Source of the DNA: Bacilli bacterium | GTDB lineage: Bacteria; Bacillota_I; Bacilli_A; ML615J-28; CAG-698 | DNA: 64,000 bases | NCBI GenBank assembly: GCA_017962745.1 | Contig: JAGCUR010000001.1 | Span: forward strand, 1 to 64,000 | Reading direction: 5' to 3' | Shown here: in pieces, positions 1 to 9,100 of the stretch | Layout of the letters: each line of letters begins with the position of its first letter | Position numbering within the stretch: position 1 is the stretch's first letter | Translations under genes and position numbers: made by a program | The notes under the pieces: model-generated | Told to the model about the DNA's origin: nothing | The model's database searches: none | The model's input: the letters and a program-made list of their open reading frames with translations, nothing else

Positions 1-315
1 AGTCCCAATGTGTCTGTTGTGCCTCTCAGCACAGATATTCATCATCGCCTTGGTGAGCCGTTACCTCAGCAACTAGCTACTGCACCGCAGGCCCCTCTTT
101 AAGTGGTGCATTCGCACCTTTAAATATTCGTCCATGCAAACAAATATACTATCCAGTATTAGCAGTCGTTTCCAACCGTTATCCTCGTCTTAAAGACAGG
201 TTACCTACGTGTTACTCACCCGTTCGCCACTGACTAATAAATTAGTCCGTTCGACTTGCATGTATTAGGCATGCCGCCAGCGTTTATCCTTTGCCAGGAT
301 CAAACTCTCAAAAAA
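1..315 (-). rRNA. rrs: 16S ribosomal RNA, 5' part only
   Basis: The reverse strand reads as the start of a 16S rRNA gene: the conserved AGAGTTTGATCCTGGC lies at 293-308, followed by the ACGCTGGCGGC and GTGAGTAACACGTAGG signatures. The gene runs off the left edge of the window. The mature 5' end is placed about 7 nt before the conserved block by analogy with E. coli and is approximate. The bases after CCTGGC are AAAG rather than the near-universal TCAG, which alters helix 1 (see findings). Confidence 0.96.
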
Positions 316-370
316 TATATTTTATTTCACCTATTTTTGAAAAATTTGCTTCTTGCTCCACCTGTTATTC

Positions 371-391
371 TGTTTAGTTTTCAAAGACCTT
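371..391 (-). promoter_or_regulatory. BoxA-like antitermination site in the 16S leader
   Basis: On the minus strand the 16S leader contains TCTTTGAAAACTAAACA, very like the BoxA-containing leader of Bacillus rRNA operons. In those operons it binds NusB/NusE (S10) and prevents premature termination. It lies about 60-75 nt before the 16S 5' end. Confidence 0.6.
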
Positions 392-423
392 GTTGCTAGC
401 GACTTTTTTGCGCCAGCTTCACC

Positions 424-453
424 ATTATATTACATCTGATCCCTCATTGTCAA
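424..453 (-). promoter_or_regulatory. rRNA operon promoter, proximal
   Basis: The minus strand has a perfect TTGACA (448-453) and TATAAT (424-429) separated by 18 bp. It lies about 110 bp before the 16S 5' end and is the nearer of two tandem promoters, as is usual for rRNA operons. Confidence 0.75.
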
Positions 454-501
454 TATAATTTTTATTTTTCAATATGGGGTCGGACCTATATAACCTTTTT
501 C

Positions 502-530
502 ATTATACTCCAGAACATATATAAAGTCAA
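502..530 (-). promoter_or_regulatory. rRNA operon promoter, distal
   Basis: The minus strand has TTGACT (525-530), a 17-bp spacer and TATAAT (502-507). It lies about 75 bp upstream of the proximal rRNA promoter, giving the tandem arrangement typical of strongly expressed rRNA operons. Confidence 0.65.
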
Positions 531-574
531 TAAAAATTAGCAAATTTATTAACTTTTTTGCACATTTCGGAATT

Positions 575-604
575 AAAAAAGGTGGCACTTAAGCCACCTT
601 TTTT
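575..604 (-). terminator. Rho-independent terminator after prs
   Basis: AAGGTGGC and GCCACCTT form a GC-rich stem around a six-base loop, with a run of T on the minus strand after it. It lies just past the prs stop and separates prs from the rRNA promoters. Confidence 0.85.
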
Positions 605-619
605 ATATACGATATATGA

Positions 620-1594
620 TTAATTATCGAACTCTTTTGCGTTATATGTGAATAGTGTCGAGATAGGTTTTCCGTCCATAATATTTAAAATACCTTGACC
701 AAGAATCTTGGCGATCGATAGTTGTAAAAACTTAGGGCACATTCTATCTTCAGGAAGTTCAATAGTGTTTGTAGCAACAACCATCTTAATTGGACTTTCC
801 ATAATTCTTTGCACAGCTTCACCCGATGCAATTAGGTGAGTGCATGCCACATATATATCTTTAGCACCAGCATTAGCTAAAGCGTTAGCTGCAGCTGAAA
901 TAGTTCCAGCAGTATCAACAATATCATCAACTAGAATACAATTCTTACCTTCTACTTCACCAATGATATTTAATACTTCGGCTACATTAGCTTTAGGACG
1001 ACGTTTATCCATAATAGCGATTGGTGCATCAAAGTTGATTGCAAACTTTCTAGCACGTGTTGTTCCGCCGTGGTCAGGTGAAACAATCACGATATCTTCT
1101 ATTTTTTGCTTTTTGAAATAATGAACTAGTACAGGGTTAGCTTCAAAGTTATCAATTGGAATATCATAGAATCCTTGAATTTGGGCTGCATGTAAATCAC
1201 AAGCAACAACTCTATCTGCTCCGGCAGCTTCAAGTAAGTCAGCAACTAATTTTGCACTGATTGGTTGACGTGATTTAGCTTTACGATCTTGTCTAGAATA
1301 ACCATAATATGGCATTATAACGTTAATTGATCTTGCAGATGCTCTCTTTAGTGCGTCGATAAAGATTAATAATTCCATATAGTTTTCATTTACTGGAAAA
1401 GATGTAGATTGAATAATAAATACGTTATATCCTCTTACAGTTTCAGGGATATTGATGTTTACTTCACCATCAGCAAAGCGGCTTGATTCGCAATCTGATA
1501 GGGGAATTCCGATGTAATCTGCTATTTCTTGACCTAGCTTCTTGCTTGAAGAAAGAGCAAATAACTTGATTTTTGATCCATGTACTTCTGCCAT
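620..1594 (-). CDS. prs: Ribose-phosphate pyrophosphokinase (PRPP synthase)
   Basis: This cytosolic enzyme transfers pyrophosphate from ATP to ribose 5-phosphate, giving PRPP for purine, pyrimidine, NAD, His and Trp synthesis. The 324-residue length is normal for class I enzymes. Visible motifs are the catalytic flexible loop YYGYSRQDRKAKSRQP (96-111), the CDLHAAQIQGFYD segment (132-144) and the PRPP-binding loop VDDIVDTAGT (222-231). I place the start at the ATG at 1594, which follows GGAGG with good spacing. An in-frame GTG 15 bp upstream lies before that ribosome site and is rejected. The gene has its own promoter and terminator, so it is probably monocistronic. Confidence 0.97.
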   Translation of the reverse strand: MAEVHGSKIKLFALSSSKKLGQEIADYIGIPLSDCESSRFADGEVNINIPETVRGYNVFIIQSTSFPVNENYMELLIFIDALKRASARSINVIMPYYGYSRQDRKAKSRQPISAKLVADLLEAAGADRVVACDLHAAQIQGFYDIPIDNFEANPVLVHYFKKQKIEDIVIVSPDHGGTTRARKFAINFDAPIAIMDKRRPKANVAEVLNIIGEVEGKNCILVDDIVDTAGTISAAANALANAGAKDIYVACTHLIASGEAVQRIMESPIKMVVATNTIELPEDRMCPKFLQLSIAKILGQGILNIMDGKPISTLFTYNAKEFDN

Positions 1595-1622
1595 TGAAAA
1601 AACCTCCACAATTTACAATTTA

Positions 1623-1651
1623 ATTATATATCTACAAAAATACTATTTCAA
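1623..1651 (-). promoter_or_regulatory. Promoter of prs
   Basis: The minus strand reads TTGAAA (1646-1651), a 17-bp spacer and TATAAT (1623-1628), about 30 bp before the prs start. Confidence 0.6.
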
Positions 1652-1687
1652 CGATTTATAAAAGTAAAATGCTTTCAATATATATAA

Positions 1688-1720
1688 AAATAATGCATAG
1701 TCTAATACTATGCATTATTT
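1688..1720 (-). terminator. Terminator of spoVG
   Basis: AATGCATAGT and ACTATGCATT pair around a short loop and are followed by A/T-rich sequence. The stem overlaps the last codons and stop of spoVG (1708). The stem is AT-rich, so strength is uncertain. Confidence 0.6.
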
Positions 1721-1980
1721 TCTTCACTCATCGCTACTTCGTATGCGTTTAATACTTTTTCAGTAATTAAATCACGAACACTTTGTTCGATTGGATGAGC
1801 GATATCTTTATACTCTCCATTAGCACATTTGTGCGAAGGCATTGTAATAAATAAGCCATTGTCACCTTGAATAATTTTAATTTCATGTACAACAAAGCAA
1901 GCATCAAAGGTAATTGAAGCAACAGCAACTAGACGGTTTTTACCATCAATTTTTCTTATTCTTACATCAGTAATTTCCAT
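1708..1980 (-). CDS. spoVG: SpoVG-family RNA-binding regulator
   Basis: This small (90 aa) site-specific nucleic-acid-binding regulator is conserved across Firmicutes, including non-sporulating species, where it affects envelope, virulence and metabolic genes. The N-terminal MEITDVRIRKI, the central VHEIKIIQGDNGLFITMPS and the HPI..S.R..I segment are diagnostic. I choose the ATG at 1980, preceded by GGAGG five bases upstream. A longer start at 2004 would run through that ribosome site. The presence of spoVG does not by itself imply sporulation; no sporulation-specific gene is visible here. Confidence 0.95.
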   Translation of the reverse strand: MEITDVRIRKIDGKNRLVAVASITFDACFVVHEIKIIQGDNGLFITMPSHKCANGEYKDIAHPIEQSVRDLITEKVLNAYEVAMSEENNA

Positions 1981-2022
1981 TGTGTCCTCCATATTTGTTT
2001 GCATTTTTAATATTGCAATTGC

Positions 2023-2051
2023 ATTATAACAATTATAATTGCTTTTTGCAA
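2023..2051 (-). promoter_or_regulatory. Promoter of spoVG
   Basis: The minus strand has TTGCAA (2046-2051), a 17-bp spacer and TATAAT (2023-2028), about 40 bp before the spoVG start. Confidence 0.6.
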
Positions 2052-2068
2052 GAGGATAATGGCATAAA

Positions 2069-2941
2069 TTACATATTATGTTTGCTTGTAACTAGCATTA
2101 CATTATAGTTTTGATTCTTTAATTTTTTATAAACGAAGTCGGCATCGCTTTTTTTGTTAAAAGCAGCGATTACGGTACTACCGCTACCGCTCATAATCGC
2201 TTTTGCTTTAATATCGTTATCAATAATTAGATTATTAACATTATCGATTATATTAGATATTTTAGGGCTATAATCGTTAACTGATATAGCCGCATCAGTT
2301 AAATCGTTAAACATATTATCGATTACTAAATCATAGTTATTAGTATGAAAACCGCTAATCATATTATCTACTTTTTCTAAATCATCACTATATATCTTAT
2401 TTGCTTCATAGACATCTTTAGTATGACAATGATATCCTGGTAATATTAGTAAATAATATAATTTTAAATTAGTATCAATATAATTAACATTTTCACCAGT
2501 GCCAGTAAGTATTCCGAGCCCACCTAATAAGAAATATGGCACATCACTGCCGACACTTAAAGCAATGCTCGCTAACTCATCAAAGCTTAAGCCTAAATTC
2601 CATAACTTATTTAGCGTAACAAGTGTCATTGCCGCATCGCTTGATCCACCACCAAGTCCTGCTCCATATGGAATATATTTCTCTAAATGAATCCTAACGC
2701 CATAATCTTTAGCAACTGGACATTTATCCTTTAAGGCATATATTGCTTTAACAACTAAGTTATCTTCATTTTCTAAAGAATTGTCGCTACATGTAAATAT
2801 GATATCTTCACATTTAGATATATGTAAAACATCATATATACTTATTAAATCCATAATAGTAGCAATATTATGATAGCCATCTTCCCTTTTGTTAATAATC
2901 TTTAATGCTAAGTTTACTTTAGCATATGCTTTAACTCTCAT
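2069..2941 (-). CDS. ispE: 4-diphosphocytidyl-2-C-methyl-D-erythritol kinase
   Basis: IspE is the GHMP-family kinase that phosphorylates CDP-methylerythritol in the MEP pathway, so the cell probably makes isoprenoids by that route. The 290-residue protein has the N-terminal KVNLALKI motif (8-15), the ATP-binding PYGAGLGGGSSDAA glycine-rich loop (91-104) and the C-terminal MSGSGSTV motif. It starts 2 bp after the rsmA stop, in the same operon. The rsmA-ispE pairing is common in Firmicutes. Confidence 0.95.
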   Translation of the reverse strand: MRVKAYAKVNLALKIINKREDGYHNIATIMDLISIYDVLHISKCEDIIFTCSDNSLENEDNLVVKAIYALKDKCPVAKDYGVRIHLEKYIPYGAGLGGGSSDAAMTLVTLNKLWNLGLSFDELASIALSVGSDVPYFLLGGLGILTGTGENVNYIDTNLKLYYLLILPGYHCHTKDVYEANKIYSDDLEKVDNMISGFHTNNYDLVIDNMFNDLTDAAISVNDYSPKISNIIDNVNNLIIDNDIKAKAIMSGSGSTVIAAFNKKSDADFVYKKLKNQNYNVMLVTSKHNM

Positions 2942-2943
2942 TT

Positions 2944-3786
2944 TTACCTTCTTAATTCTTTATATAATTTTATAATCATATCTAAATCTAATTCTTCAGC
3001 TCTAGCTGATTCTTTTAGATTTAGGCTATTTAGACTATTTTTGATTAATTCTTTGTCAAAGTGGTATTTAGAACTAGATAAGTTGTTAACTATCGTTTTT
3101 CTCCTCATACCAAATAATGCTTCCACAAATCTAAAGAATTCATCTTCATTATCTAAGTTATAATCGTTTTTCTTGCGCTTAACCGATAGTAAAATGCTAT
3201 CTACATTAGGCACAGGGAAAAAGAAATTTCTTGGGACATCAAATTCGATTTTAGCATTACTTTTATAATTCATAATAACTGATAACGCGTTATAGTCTTT
3301 AGTCTTAGGCTTACCCGATAATCTTTGCCCTAATTCCTTTTGCATCATAAAATACATATCACTTATTTTATTACTAGCTAGTAATTTAAATAATATAGGT
3401 GTTGTGATGTAATAAGGAATATTAGCAACTACTTTCGCATTATTAGCACCATTAAATAGTTTATCGATATCTAAATCGATATCTACATCCAAAAAATCTT
3501 TGTTAATAATCGTTACATTATTATATTTAGATATCGTTTTAGATAAGATATTAACCATATCGGTATCTATTTCATAAGCAATAACTGCTTTAGCGTTAAT
3601 CGCTAGAAATTCAGTTAGCGATCCTAAGCCTGGTCCAATTTCTAAAACATAATCATCTTTAGTAATATTTGCTACTTTAATGATATGTTCTAGGATGGCA
3701 CTTGAAGTTATAAAGTTTTGGCCAAATTTCTTTTTCGCAAATAATTCATATTCTTTTAATATATCTTTAGTATCATTTACTATCAT
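2944..3786 (-). CDS. rsmA: 16S rRNA dimethyladenosine transferase (KsgA/RsmA)
   Basis: RsmA dimethylates the two adjacent adenosines in the 3'-terminal hairpin of 16S rRNA, a late checkpoint in 30S assembly. The 280-residue protein shows KKFGQNFI (19-26), the SAM-binding VLEIGPGLGSLT (47-58) and the catalytic NIPYY motif (122-126). The start overlaps the end of the upstream aldo/keto reductase by 14 bp, suggesting translational coupling, and ispE follows after 2 bp. Confidence 0.96.
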   Translation of the reverse strand: MIVNDTKDILKEYELFAKKKFGQNFITSSAILEHIIKVANITKDDYVLEIGPGLGSLTEFLAINAKAVIAYEIDTDMVNILSKTISKYNNVTIINKDFLDVDIDLDIDKLFNGANNAKVVANIPYYITTPILFKLLASNKISDMYFMMQKELGQRLSGKPKTKDYNALSVIMNYKSNAKIEFDVPRNFFFPVPNVDSILLSVKRKKNDYNLDNEDEFFRFVEALFGMRRKTIVNNLSSSKYHFDKELIKNSLNSLNLKESARAEELDLDMIIKLYKELRR

Positions 3787-4894
3787 TAACTAATTCTCTT
3801 ACTTTCACTAAATAATCAGGTATTTGGATATGTTGAGGACATTTAGCAACGCAAGTTTTGCAGTTTACACATCTGGCAGCCTCTGCGTTATTATTTTTAA
3901 TCATGCTATATACCCACTTAACATCGCCAAGGCTTTGATACATTTCATAATCATTTAGTAATCTTAAGTTGCGCGGAATATCAACGCCTTTAGGACAAGG
4001 CATGCAGTATCTACATCCTGTACATCCTACCACTTCAACTTTGCGTAATGCGTCACTTACTTTTTTAACTAAAGCAGTTTCTTCTTCGTTTAATGGTACA
4101 AAGTTAGATGCAATTTGTAAGTTTTCATCAAGTTGGGCAACTTCATTCATACCACTTAAAAATGTCATGACACCTTTTTGACTAGCAACCCACCTTAAAG
4201 CCCAAGTAGTTAAGCTATCAGATGAATATTCATAAAACATATTAGCGATATTTTTATTGAATCCACAAAGTTTACCACCTTTTAATGGTTCCATTACGAT
4301 AATTGGAATATGTCTATTTACTAATTCTTGATAACCTTTTACGCCTTGTTGAATCTCGTAATCCATATAGTTAAATTGAATTTGGCAGAATTCCCAATCG
4401 AAGTAGTTTAATATTTCCATAAAAGTATCATATCCATCGTGGAATGAAAAACCGATATGTTTAATTTTACCTTGTTCTTTCCATTTCTTAACATGATCTA
4501 AAATATGATATTTCTTCATATGTTCAAAACGATCTTTGCTCATCGCATGGATTAAATAAAAATCGATATAATCAGTTTGTAAGTTTGCTAGTTGCTTATC
4601 AATCATTGCATCAATTTCAGCTGGATCAGTTAAATTCCAAAACGAATACTTAGTAGCTAAGTAATATGTATCTCTTGGATATATTGATATCGCTTTACCT
4701 AAAGTCGGCTCACTTTGTCCACCCAAGTATACATAAGCAGTATCAAAATAATTAACGCCATTTTCATATGCTTTTCTAACTAACTTAATTGCTTTATCTT
4801 CATCTACTTTACCATCATGAGCTGCAAATCTCATGCATCCAAATCCAAGGATTGATGTATTAATATCTTTTTCATACCACTTGTTATATTTCAT
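3773..4894 (-). CDS. Aldo/keto reductase with C-terminal 4Fe-4S domain
   Basis: The first ~280 residues are an aldo/keto reductase TIM barrel: GFGCMR near 17-22, the catalytic D51 and Y54 region (YFDTAYVY), K82 and a LIHAMS segment. The C-terminus has two ferredoxin-type cysteine clusters, CTGCRYCMPC (291-300) and CVNCKTCVAKC (342-352), each followed by P. This architecture belongs to the 'predicted oxidoreductase of the aldo/keto reductase family' with two 4Fe-4S clusters, common in anaerobes; the physiological substrate is unknown. The gene is first in a tight cluster with rsmA and ispE. The start has an AGGAGGT ribosome site. Confidence 0.9.
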   Translation of the reverse strand: MKYNKWYEKDINTSILGFGCMRFAAHDGKVDEDKAIKLVRKAYENGVNYFDTAYVYLGGQSEPTLGKAISIYPRDTYYLATKYSFWNLTDPAEIDAMIDKQLANLQTDYIDFYLIHAMSKDRFEHMKKYHILDHVKKWKEQGKIKHIGFSFHDGYDTFMEILNYFDWEFCQIQFNYMDYEIQQGVKGYQELVNRHIPIIVMEPLKGGKLCGFNKNIANMFYEYSSDSLTTWALRWVASQKGVMTFLSGMNEVAQLDENLQIASNFVPLNEEETALVKKVSDALRKVEVVGCTGCRYCMPCPKGVDIPRNLRLLNDYEMYQSLGDVKWVYSMIKNNNAEAARCVNCKTCVAKCPQHIQIPDYLVKVRELVNDSK

Positions 4895-4918
4895 TATGTA
4901 TACCTCCTATAAAAAACA

Positions 4919-4944
4919 TAAAAACTCTTCAATGAAGAGTTTTT
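4919..4944 (-). terminator. Terminator of the dnaX-recR operon
   Basis: AAAACTCTTC and AAGAGTTTT pair around AATG, followed by T-rich sequence on the minus strand. It lies just past the small membrane-protein gene ending at 4951. Confidence 0.75.
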
Positions 4945-4950
4945 TAAAAA

Positions 4951-5211
4951 TTAACACGATGCAAAAAAGGCTAGCCCTACTAGTGCTGCTAGAATAAATA
5001 CAATAAATACAAAAAGCTTTGGAATCTTTTTAAATACTGCAATTAAACCAGCTAAGATTAATATAAATAACAAAACTGCTACACATCCGTAGATTATGTA
5101 GTGCTTTGTTTCACCAAAACTTAAAAGGTGTCTAATAAAGTCGACGCCCTTTGCGATGAACCCTTCTAGCAAGCTAAAAAAGCTCATTAATTTTTCTTTA
5201 ATTCCTTCCAT
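4951..5211 (-). CDS. Small two-helix membrane protein, unknown function
   Basis: This 86-residue protein has a soluble amphipathic N-terminus (about 1-37) and two hydrophobic helices, YIIYGCVAVLLFILILAGLIAV (38-59) and LFVFIVFILAALVGLAFFA (66-84), separated by a basic KKIPK turn. I do not recognise the family. It starts 27 bp after recR with an AGAGGTAG ribosome site and ends right before a terminator, so it is the last gene of the dnaX-ybaB-recR operon. That linkage is suggestive only. Confidence 0.7.
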   Translation of the reverse strand: MEGIKEKLMSFFSLLEGFIAKGVDFIRHLLSFGETKHYIIYGCVAVLLFILILAGLIAVFKKIPKLFVFIVFILAALVGLAFFASC

Positions 5212-5238
5212 AAGTCTACCTCTTTTTAAAAGATTATA

Positions 5239-5835
5239 CTACATTTTCTTCTTACCTTCAAGCGCTTTTGCAAGAGTTATCTCATCTAGATACTCAATAT
5301 TAGCACCAACTGGTAATCCATATCCAATACGATATACATTTACATTCATATCTTCTAATATTGATTTTAAATATAAAGCTGTTGTTTCGCTTGGAATATT
5401 TGCGCTTAAAGCAATTATTACATCCGTAATGTTTTCAGCTTTAATGCGATTAATTAATTTATTAATATTTAAATCATCTGGTCCAATACCATTAAGTGGC
5501 GATATAACGCCACCTAACACATGGTATTTACCTTTAAATGAACCTACTTGTTCAAAAGCAATTACATCTCTACTTCCTTCTACAATCATTAATTCATTAG
5601 TTCTAGAATCATCACTACATATATTACATATATCTTTATCTGTAATTAATCCGCAGATTTCACATTCTTTAATGTTATTAATTGCTTCTTTTAAGTTATC
5701 CGCAAAATCTATACAATCATCTTTATTCATTTTAGTAATTGTATAAAAAGCTAATCTTTCAGCTGTTTTGGGCCCAATGCCGGGATATTTAGAGAAACTT
5801 TTGATAAGTTTATCTAAACTATCAGGATACTTCAC
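5239..5835 (-). CDS. recR: Recombination mediator RecR
   Basis: RecR acts with RecO (and RecF) to load RecA on SSB-coated single-stranded DNA. The 198-residue protein has the helix-hairpin-helix PGIGPKTAERLAFY (18-31), a four-cysteine zinc finger (C58, C61, C70, C73) and a Toprim domain starting near MIVEGSRDV (83-91). The start codon is GTG, overlapping the ybaB TAG stop by one base (TAGTG), with GGGAGG upstream; the two genes are probably translationally coupled. Confidence 0.96.
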   Translation of the reverse strand: MKYPDSLDKLIKSFSKYPGIGPKTAERLAFYTITKMNKDDCIDFADNLKEAINNIKECEICGLITDKDICNICSDDSRTNELMIVEGSRDVIAFEQVGSFKGKYHVLGGVISPLNGIGPDDLNINKLINRIKAENITDVIIALSANIPSETTALYLKSILEDMNVNVYRIGYGLPVGANIEYLDEITLAKALEGKKKM

Positions 5836-6146
5836 TAGAACATTCCTCCCATACCGCCAAGTAATGCTTGATATTTACCCATCTTTTCTTCAGTAACTTT
5901 ATCAATTTCTTCATATGCTTGATTACATGAAGCTACAATTGCATCATTTAATACTTCGCGATCATCTTCATCACTAATTTCAAAATGAGGATCAATATTG
6001 ACTGTTACAAGTTCTCTATTACCCATAACTTCAACTTTAACAACACCGGCGATACTACCATGAAATACTGTATTTTCAATTTCGCGTTGGGTTTGTTCCA
6101 TTTCTTTTTGCATCTGTTGAACTTTTCTAATAAGTGCTTGATTCAT
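5835..6146 (-). CDS. ybaB: Nucleoid-associated protein YbaB/EbfC family
   Basis: This small (103 aa) dimeric DNA-binding protein is nearly always encoded between dnaX and recR. Family features seen here are the N-terminal helix with Q-M-Q-K-E-M-E, the V-x-V-x-x-x-G-N-x-E-L core and the C-terminal KYQALLGGMGGMF. It starts 15 bp after dnaX with a strong AAGGAGA site. Confidence 0.95.
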   Translation of the reverse strand: MNQALIRKVQQMQKEMEQTQREIENTVFHGSIAGVVKVEVMGNRELVTVNIDPHFEISDEDDREVLNDAIVASCNQAYEEIDKVTEEKMGKYQALLGGMGGMF

Positions 6147-6160
6147 GTATTTCTCCTTAT

Positions 6161-9100
6161 TTATTCAATTCTAATAAACTTACCAAATTTATTCTTAGCA
6201 TCATCTAATACTTTTTCATCTGGATCTTTATAACCTTGTTCAGGTTTAATGATTACTAAAGACGGATCAGTAATAGGTGATAATGTTGGGAATCTAATAC
6301 CTAATTGATATTGGCTTACATATTCACTACGTTTTTCATTCCAAATCTTTTCTGGTAATGCTACATAGTTATAGTTTTCACCAAATAAAATCATAAATAA
6401 CTTAGCTGATAATGCTTTGAAATCAGGTTTCATTGCTTGATTACAGATTGTAGAATTAGCAAATGTTAAGATAAATTCTTTATTACCTACCGCTACTACA
6501 TTACCTTGTCTTAATACACCAATAATACCGCTAAATTCAGGTGTCATATTAGAATCTAACATATTCCATGCACGTTTAATTCTAGCGCTATCATTTCTAG
6601 CTGATTCAGTACGTGATTCATGCAATACTTTTTCAATTGCTCTAACATCATATGTAGAGAACTTATCAGCTGAATCATTAGTATCATTACTAATAGGACG
6701 TGGATTTTGCATACTTTCACGCACTTTTTCTCTATCTACTACTAATGGTTCTTGCGATTCTTTTTCACTACGTAATATTTCACTAGTTGATGTAGCAACT
6801 TCCGGTGCAGGTTTAGTTTCAACTGGTTTAACTTCAGCTGGCTTTTCTTCCACAACTGTAGAAGGTTTATAAGTAGGTTTATCTTCAACAATTACGCTTT
6901 CTTCTTCGTCGTCAGCATAATTTTCCACTTCATCTTCTTCATCTTCATCAGCATTGATATTTACATCTTCACTAACTTCTTCAGTAATTTCTTCTTGAAC
7001 AGGTTCAACTGTCTCTTCAACTTGTTCTTCTTCAACGACTTCTTCGTTAATTTTTTCTACTTCTTCAGGTTGCTCTTCTACTTCCTCTTCTACGATATCG
7101 CTAGATACTTTTTCTTCTTCGCTAGTTAATTCGCCAGATGAATCGTTTGTGTCTTCAATATCATATACTGAAGATTCTTCTTCAGAAGCGGGTTCAGTGT
7201 ATATATCTTCTTGAGGCTTTTGTTCTTCAATATAGATATCTTCTTTTACTTCTTCAGTAATTTCTTCTTTAACAGGTTCAACTGTCCCTTCAACTTGTTC
7301 TTCTTCAACAACAGGTTCTGGAGCATTATATGCACCACTCATTCTTTCATTACGAATAATTGAAGCATCGCTTTCTTGGTAGTTATAGTCAATGTTGCTT
7401 GCTTCTTGAGTGAATAATGGCTTAGATGCATTTCTTTCATCTTCAATAATCTTCGCAGAATTAGAAAGAGGTTTTTCTTCTTCAACAGGAGTTTCCTCAA
7501 CTTTTGCTAAAGAGCCAAAATTAACATTTACAATATTAGGCTTAGCATTAGATTGGCCAACTTCATCATCAAATAACATCATTTGGCCTTCCGCAGTTCT
7601 AGCTCGTTTTGGTTCATTAACGGCTTTTCTACCTTGATATGCAATAACTTCTAAAAGTTTCTTTTCAAGATAATCAACTTTATCAGCTAGTTCTGGATCA
7701 AGTGCATTTTCTTTAGCTTGTGCACTAACTTTAGTTAAGGCAATCTTTAAAGAATCGATATCTTCTTTTAAGTATGCGATGTCGCCACTATAATCGATAC
7801 CTGCTTTTCTAGCTTCTAATGCTTCAATTCTTGTAGTGATTTCTGTTAAATCAACTGTTTGTGATTTAGAAGATATATATTCTACTTGATTACGTAATGT
7901 AGTATTAGATGCTTTTAATACTTGTACTGTTTCTTGTAATTCTTCTAAATCTTTCTTTAGATCAGAAATAATCGATGTATCAATTGTTACTTCACCATCG
8001 CTAGTAGCTACTGGTCTATTTTCTAAATCATCAACTCTTTGAATTAATTTATGTAATTCTAACTTACTTAATTCACTAATGACACGGTTGATTTTAACTT
8101 CGTTCGCATTAACTTTTTCGTTATCAACAGCTTCGCCGTTGCCACCATTAGCACTAGCTACACCATTTTCTTCGATTTCAGTTAATCTATTTTCTAAATC
8201 ATTAATTCTATCTAAATAATTTAAGCTAGTTTCGCTCATATTAATCATTTTAATTAGTGCAATTTCTAGATAAATATGAGGAGCAGTCGAATACTTAATC
8301 TTATTTTGGACATCGCTTAATACTTCTACATAATAGAATATTCTATTATCATCGATATGTTCAGCTAATTCTTTGAATTTTGGTTTTTCAAAGATATATT
8401 TTGCATATACGGCACTAGATACGTTTTTGTAAAGTAGCATATCGCGGTAGAATTGTAATAATCCACTAACGATTTTATCTACTTCTTTACCGCTTTCGAT
8501 TAATGCATGAACGATTTCTAGAGCACTAGTTACGTTTCTTTCTTCAAATGAAGAAGCAAGTTCAATAACTTTATCATAACTTAAGCTACCAGTTACTAAG
8601 TTAACATCTTCAATTGTTACTTTTTCATCAGAATATGATATCGCTTGGTCAAGTACGCTTAAAGCATCACGAAGTGCTCCTTCAGCGCTTTCGGCGATAC
8701 TAGTTAAAGCTTCTTCAGTTATCTCTACATTTTCTTCGTTACATACTAGACGTAATTTTTTACTAATTTCACTAACAGTTAAAGCTTTAAATTCAAATCT
8801 TTGGCAACGTGAAGCAATAGTAGATGGGATCTTTTGTACTTCAGTTGTAGCTAAGATAAATACAACATGTGCAGGTGGTTCTTCTAATGTCTTTAATAAA
8901 GCATTAAAAGCACCAGTCGATAACATATGTACTTCGTCGATAATATAGATTTTGTATTTAGTTCCGCTAGGTAAGAATTTAGCTTTTTCGCGAATATCTC
9001 TGATTTCATCAACACCATTATTTGATGCGGCATCGATTTCGATTACATCAGGGCTAATTCCATCGGCAATTTCATAGCAGCTTCTACACTTATCGCATGG

